From Umbelopsis ramanniana AG (lineage: Eukaryota; Mucoromycota; Umbelopsidomycetes; Umbelopsidales; Umbelopsidaceae), in assembly GCF_025399195.1 (NCBI RefSeq), contig NW_026252119.1, forward strand, positions 1 to 64,000: a stretch of DNA of 64,000 bases, read 5' to 3'. A program made the translations under genes and the position numbers. Below the pieces are notes generated by a model that was not told the DNA's origin, did no database searches, and saw only the letters and a list, made by a program, of their open reading frames with translations. Positions 60,913 through 64,000 of the stretch are shown here, piece by piece. Positions within the stretch are counted from its first letter, which is position 1, and every line of letters starts with the position of its first letter.

Positions 60913-62085
60913 CCCTCCCTCCACACATACCTGTACATACACGTTCCGTGAAATAAATACATTACTTTACTATACCAGGATATATTGGACGTGCATAGAT
61001 CAAACTCGTAGTAGAGCAGCGGTGAATTGTGGGGGGGGGGGTTAATTGGGCTGGCGTAATAGAGCTAATACAAGTTGTTCTGAGACTTTGTATGTCAACA
61101 AGCGCCTGCAAATCAGTCTCTCCTATGAAGTGATCATTACGCCAACCTGGCGCCTGGTTGAAACTTTTTGATCCGAAAGTTTGGACCAGTGGATGTATGA
61201 AAACCAGTTGTATTGGACGCTATTTTGAAGCTAATCAGAGATGATCTTTGTCTCGTTGTGTATCTTATGCATTGCAACACGTTCTAGAGGCGCAGATCAT
61301 CAGCCCAGTAGAATCGAGTACAGTAAGACAGACCCCCCCCCATGATTTGGAGTATACGGTTAGCCCCTCCACTACTTTGTGAGTCGTAGCCACTACTGTT
61401 GTCTACTGCATGTCAACCGAACGCTCATTCGAGCACCACCGAGCCTTGAGGATAGTTGAAAAATGCGTATGTCTAAAAAGAAGTCCATCGTGTGGAGGGT
61501 TCTTTTTTCATTGCTTAAAAAATCACAAGAATATATTCCATAAAATGTACTGGTTGAACATCATTTCCTCATACCAACTTTGCCGAGCCAGTTAAGGCAT
61601 GCATTGTAATACTGCATAGCTGAGATGGAAGACTGTTCTAGAATTGAGAGAACATCAATCAGAAGCATTTCCCAATGTGAAATAAAATCTTGGATCCCCT
61701 TCTAATAACCAATGGATCACCTGCACCGTGTTTATCGGGCCACAATGCAATGAAGGCAAGTTGGTTTTCTGATGGATGAGCCCCCTCATCGGAACAAGTC
61801 CGTGAGCAACAGCAGATCTTTTCCCTATGATAGTGTTGCACTGAAGAAATTGCCCAAAAAGAGGTATCCAAACAAGATGTTTTTTATAGAGCGATTGACG
61901 GAAAGAAAATGTGAGTAGAATCCACGGCCGATGGGCAAAAGGTTTGAGTGACCAATTTCAAATTTTTTGGTGGTGTTTTGACATCACGAAATTGTTGTCT
62001 CTCCTGCCAGATAATATCGACGTCACCAATTTAAACCATGTCTTTTTTTACGGCAGATTGGTAGCGTTACTCCATCGCACTTGCA
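60913..62085. other. 1.2-kb gene-free stretch
   Basis: No gene or RNA is supported. It contains an 11-G run at 61031-61041, a 9-C run at 61333-61341 and a 9-bp inverted pair TGGCGTAAT / ATTACGCCA (61052-61060 and 61136-61144). The right end must hold the NDUFA12 promoter. Confidence 0.5.
60952..60957 (+). terminator. Poly(A) signal AATAAA of the ICE1-like gene
   Basis: AATAAA 40 bp after the stop. Confidence 0.5.
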
Positions 62086-62640
62086 ATGTCAACACTCGGA
62101 CGAACATTGAAGAACATCATGCGTGCTGGCCCTGCCAGCGCATGGAAGCAACTTAACACCATGGGCGACACTAAGTTTGGTGCATTAATAGGCACCGATG
62201 CCGTTGGCAACAAGTTCTTTGAGAACAATGATGAAATCTTCGGTATGCTGAATGCATGACGGCTAATGTCACGTCCAAACAACCCTTTCCATGCCTGCCT
62301 CTAACCTCATTTCTCATTCATTAGGCCGTGAGCGTTGGGTCGAGTACGCCAGCAGCGATCCTGATCCGGCTCAAGTTGCACCTGACTGGTAAGGGGATCA
62401 TCAGCATTTTCCATTGAGTCCATCCCACACTCACGTTTTGCTTGCTTGTTCTATTCCAATAGGCACATGTGGCTCACCAAGTTCGTCCAAGAACCTCCTA
62501 CTGAAATGAACATCCAGCCAAAGAAGTTCTGGGGTGAGCCAACTCCCAACTATACCGGCACCCGTAACGCCTATGTGCCATACAACACCGTCAGACCCAA
62601 ATACAACGCCTGGGAGCCCGAGGTTAAGAGCAGAGAATAA
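62086..62640 (+). CDS. NDUFA12: NDUFA12 (B17.2-type) subunit of mitochondrial complex I
   Basis: Three exons (62086-62242, 62325-62388, 62463-62640) give 132 aa. The conserved core is GTDAVGNKFFENN.E.FGRERWVEYASSD.DPAQVAPDWHMWL, with the C-terminal PYNTVRPKYNAWEP. This accessory subunit sits at the junction of the peripheral and membrane arms of NADH:ubiquinone oxidoreductase, so the organism keeps a proton-pumping complex I. The stop codon overlaps an AATAAA (62636-62641), which may serve as the poly(A) signal. The paralogous assembly factor NDUFAF2 is a less likely reading, because this gene has the shorter accessory-subunit pattern. Confidence 0.9.
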
Positions 62641-62761
62641 ATACACACAGTAGATCTTGATTTATAAACCCGTCTCGAAAAACAAATCAACCGTTTTGAA
62701 TGTAACACCTTTTTACATATATTAAAAAAAAAAGTTCAAATATCAAACTGTCCCGGGGGGT

Positions 62762-63679
62762 TCATTTGGACATAGCCTTGATCAATTGGACTAGCGTTTG
62801 ATTGACTGGAAGTTGAATATTTTTGTCGTTTGCTTGTCGACACAACCAGCCGTTAATGGCATCGATTTCAGTAGGACGTGAATTTCGAACATCCTGTAGC
62901 ATGGAAGACGAATTGTGATTGGTATCACGACACACTTGTTGCACCTGGTTAAATAGATGATCTGCATGCTTGTGCTCAAACACTTGAGCGGCTTCACTGC
63001 ATACTGAGCGCATCAAGGACATTGCTTCTGGACGATCAAGAAGCTGACCGTTGGGAACTTTTAGAATGGCGGTGAGAGGATTGATGCAAGCGTTCACCAC
63101 CAGCTTGTCAATTTTACTATCCATCAGTGCATCCCACTCCAACAATTTTGCATTCATATCTGGAATGGTAGTTAATAACTTGAGGACATTGACGGTTTTA
63201 CTTTGATCAGATGGCATGGCAGCCATCTCCATTCCACCTTCCCAATTATGATGCGTGATTTCAAAGTGACCTGATCGTTCGACACCATGTTTATTGACGC
63301 CAACTGCGACATTGGCGGAGGTGGCAGGAATGCCTGAGGCGTCCAGAGACTCTTTCCACGCCATGCCGTTTTCGAGAAATAGCGCCGTCGTCGACGGTAT
63401 CCAGCGATGTTTGATAGATGTGAGAGCAGCCGTCGTATCCTGGGCTTTGGTGGTGACGATCAAATTCTCAATAGTGGAGGTTTGACTGGCGAGTTCTACC
63501 GACACGCCGGCGGTGATTAACGTAGGTTGTTGGCCGGACTTGGTGTACCGAATGCCGTTGAACAATGGACACAGATCGGCATGGCGAACAATTAGAGTGA
63601 CATGGTGGCCGTTCTTAGCCAACAAGACCGAGACAAGGCAGCCAATGGCACCGGCACCGACAACGTGGAATCTGGACAT
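62762..63679 (-). CDS. 2-dehydropantoate 2-reductase (ketopantoate reductase)
   Basis: Single exon, 305 aa. The N-terminal Rossmann domain has the NADPH-binding GAGAIGCLVSVLLA motif at residues 8-21. The ApbA/PanE family pattern continues with LIVTTKAQDT, LFLENGM and GVNKHGV. The C-terminal helical domain has KIDKLVVNACINPLTAI, with the family's catalytic Lys and substrate-binding Asn residues, and the late RPTEIDAINGWL motif. The enzyme reduces ketopantoate to pantoate in pantothenate (vitamin B5) and CoA synthesis; the yeast counterpart is Pan5. It is intronless, unlike most neighbours. The stop lies 121 bp from the NDUFA12 stop (converging). A 129-bp region separates it from the UQCC2-like start. 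Confidence 0.92.
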   Translation of the reverse strand: MSRFHVVGAGAIGCLVSVLLAKNGHHVTLIVRHADLCPLFNGIRYTKSGQQPTLITAGVSVELASQTSTIENLIVTTKAQDTTAALTSIKHRWIPSTTALFLENGMAWKESLDASGIPATSANVAVGVNKHGVERSGHFEITHHNWEGGMEMAAMPSDQSKTVNVLKLLTTIPDMNAKLLEWDALMDSKIDKLVVNACINPLTAILKVPNGQLLDRPEAMSLMRSVCSEAAQVFEHKHADHLFNQVQQVCRDTNHNSSSMLQDVRNSRPTEIDAINGWLCRQANDKNIQLPVNQTLVQLIKAMSK

Positions 63680-63808
63680 GGTGATATGCGGACCCTAGTA
63701 GCGGGCGGGGATAACAGGCAAAAAAAATTCCAGTGGCTTTGGGAAGACGGACGGACGCCTGGGGGTTCGAGACATCATTTCCAATTCATTTTCCATTTCA
63801 CTCATATA
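63680..63808. promoter_or_regulatory. Bidirectional promoter region, ketopantoate reductase / UQCC2
   Basis: 129 bp between divergent start codons; no motif claimed. Confidence 0.5.
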
Positions 63809-64000
63809 ATGGCTGGACGTAACGAAGTACAAAGCCTCTACCGATCGTACCTACGATTGATTGCCGACTGGCCTGCCGATTTAGTTCGACCTAATCGAGA
63901 TATGAAGAAGGTGCTGACAGCTCGAGTGCAAGAGATGTTTCGTCAGACCGACAACACCGCCGCTCAAGTGGATGTCGCCGAAGCACGACGACAGCTGGAG
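63809..64000 (+). CDS. UQCC2/Cbp6-like complex III assembly factor (partial, cut by window edge)
   Basis: The first 64 codons from the ATG at 63809 are open to the end of the window, so the 3' part is missing. The visible protein begins MAGRNEVQSLYRSYLRLIADWP and continues RPNRDMKKVLTARVQEMFRQ. The pattern (S-x-YR-x-(F/Y)L-(K/R)L...WP...RD...L..RV...FR) matches the N-terminus of human UQCC2 and yeast Cbp6, which bind newly made cytochrome b on the mitochondrial ribosome. An LYR-family assembly factor is the alternative, because the start contains an L-Y-R tripeptide, but the WP and RD positions favour UQCC2. Confidence 0.65.
   Translation, partial: MAGRNEVQSLYRSYLRLIADWPADLVRPNRDMKKVLTARVQEMFRQTDNTAAQVDVAEARRQLE

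Noticed and set aside
61410-61595. Small plus-strand open frame in the 60913-62085 spacer
   Set aside because: No motif, and its flanks have no splice sites that extend it.

Overview
The window reads as nuclear DNA of an early-diverging fungus, most likely Mucoromycota and probably Mucorales. Genes are dense, on both strands, and cut by many short introns of roughly 50-110 bp with GT...AG ends and CTAAC/CTGAC-like branch sites. Fungal markers are a Skt5/Chs4-type Sel1 protein with a CAAX box, a PH-CRIB PAK kinase of the Cla4 type, a Kre9/Knh1-like GPI protein and an ACR3 arsenite carrier. Traits lost in many Dikarya also appear: a cobalamin-dependent mutase chaperone (MMAA), an AT-AC minor-spliceosome intron, CREG, and what looks like an ICE1 homologue. 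The species cannot be fixed from sequence reading alone.

Layout. 1-627: decayed Tc1/mariner-like transposase (-). 0.9-3.1 kb: BET1 SNARE (+) and ACR3 (-), tail to tail, followed by 2.3 kb without a gene. 5.4-8 kb: secreted purple acid phosphatase (+) and a small PPxY membrane protein (+). 8.1-11.8 kb: MMAA (-) and PP2A methylesterase PPE1 (+), sharing a 108-bp promoter region. 12-16.1 kb: Skt5/Chs4-like (-) and an orphan membrane protein (-). 16.6-26.7 kb: FCF1 (+), ACBD5/Atg37-like (-), CREG (+), dihydrolipoyl dehydrogenase (+), SBDS (+), MON1 (-). 27.1-39.6 kb: one giant HECT ligase (TOM1/HUWE1). 40-48.7 kb: AP-2 alpha, fumarase, and a two-module AAA+ ATPase with a degenerate first module (all +). 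49.5-56.8 kb: MFS transporter (+), Cla4-like kinase (-), GPI protein (-), HOP2 (-). 57-64 kb: ICE1-like (+), NDUFA12 (+), ketopantoate reductase (-), and the start of UQCC2/CBP6 (+), cut by the window edge.

The genes are mostly housekeeping and do not form one pathway. They fall into loose themes: mitochondria (DLD, fumarase, MMAA, NDUFA12, UQCC2), ribosome assembly (FCF1, SBDS, the AAA ATPase), membrane traffic (BET1, MON1, AP-2 alpha, ACBD5/Atg37), cell wall and polarity (Skt5, Cla4, GPI protein) and signalling or ubiquitin (PPE1, TOM1). I found no CRISPR array, phage, rRNA gene, convincing tRNA gene or secondary-metabolite cluster. The most unusual signals are in gene structure: an AT-AC U12-type intron in PPE1, a 5-nt microexon in MMAA, an exon consisting only of ATG in FCF1, and a GC-AG intron in the AAA ATPase. 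Multi-exon models were built by hand from splice sites, reading phase and remembered family conservation. All complete models close in frame, but no transcript data were available.
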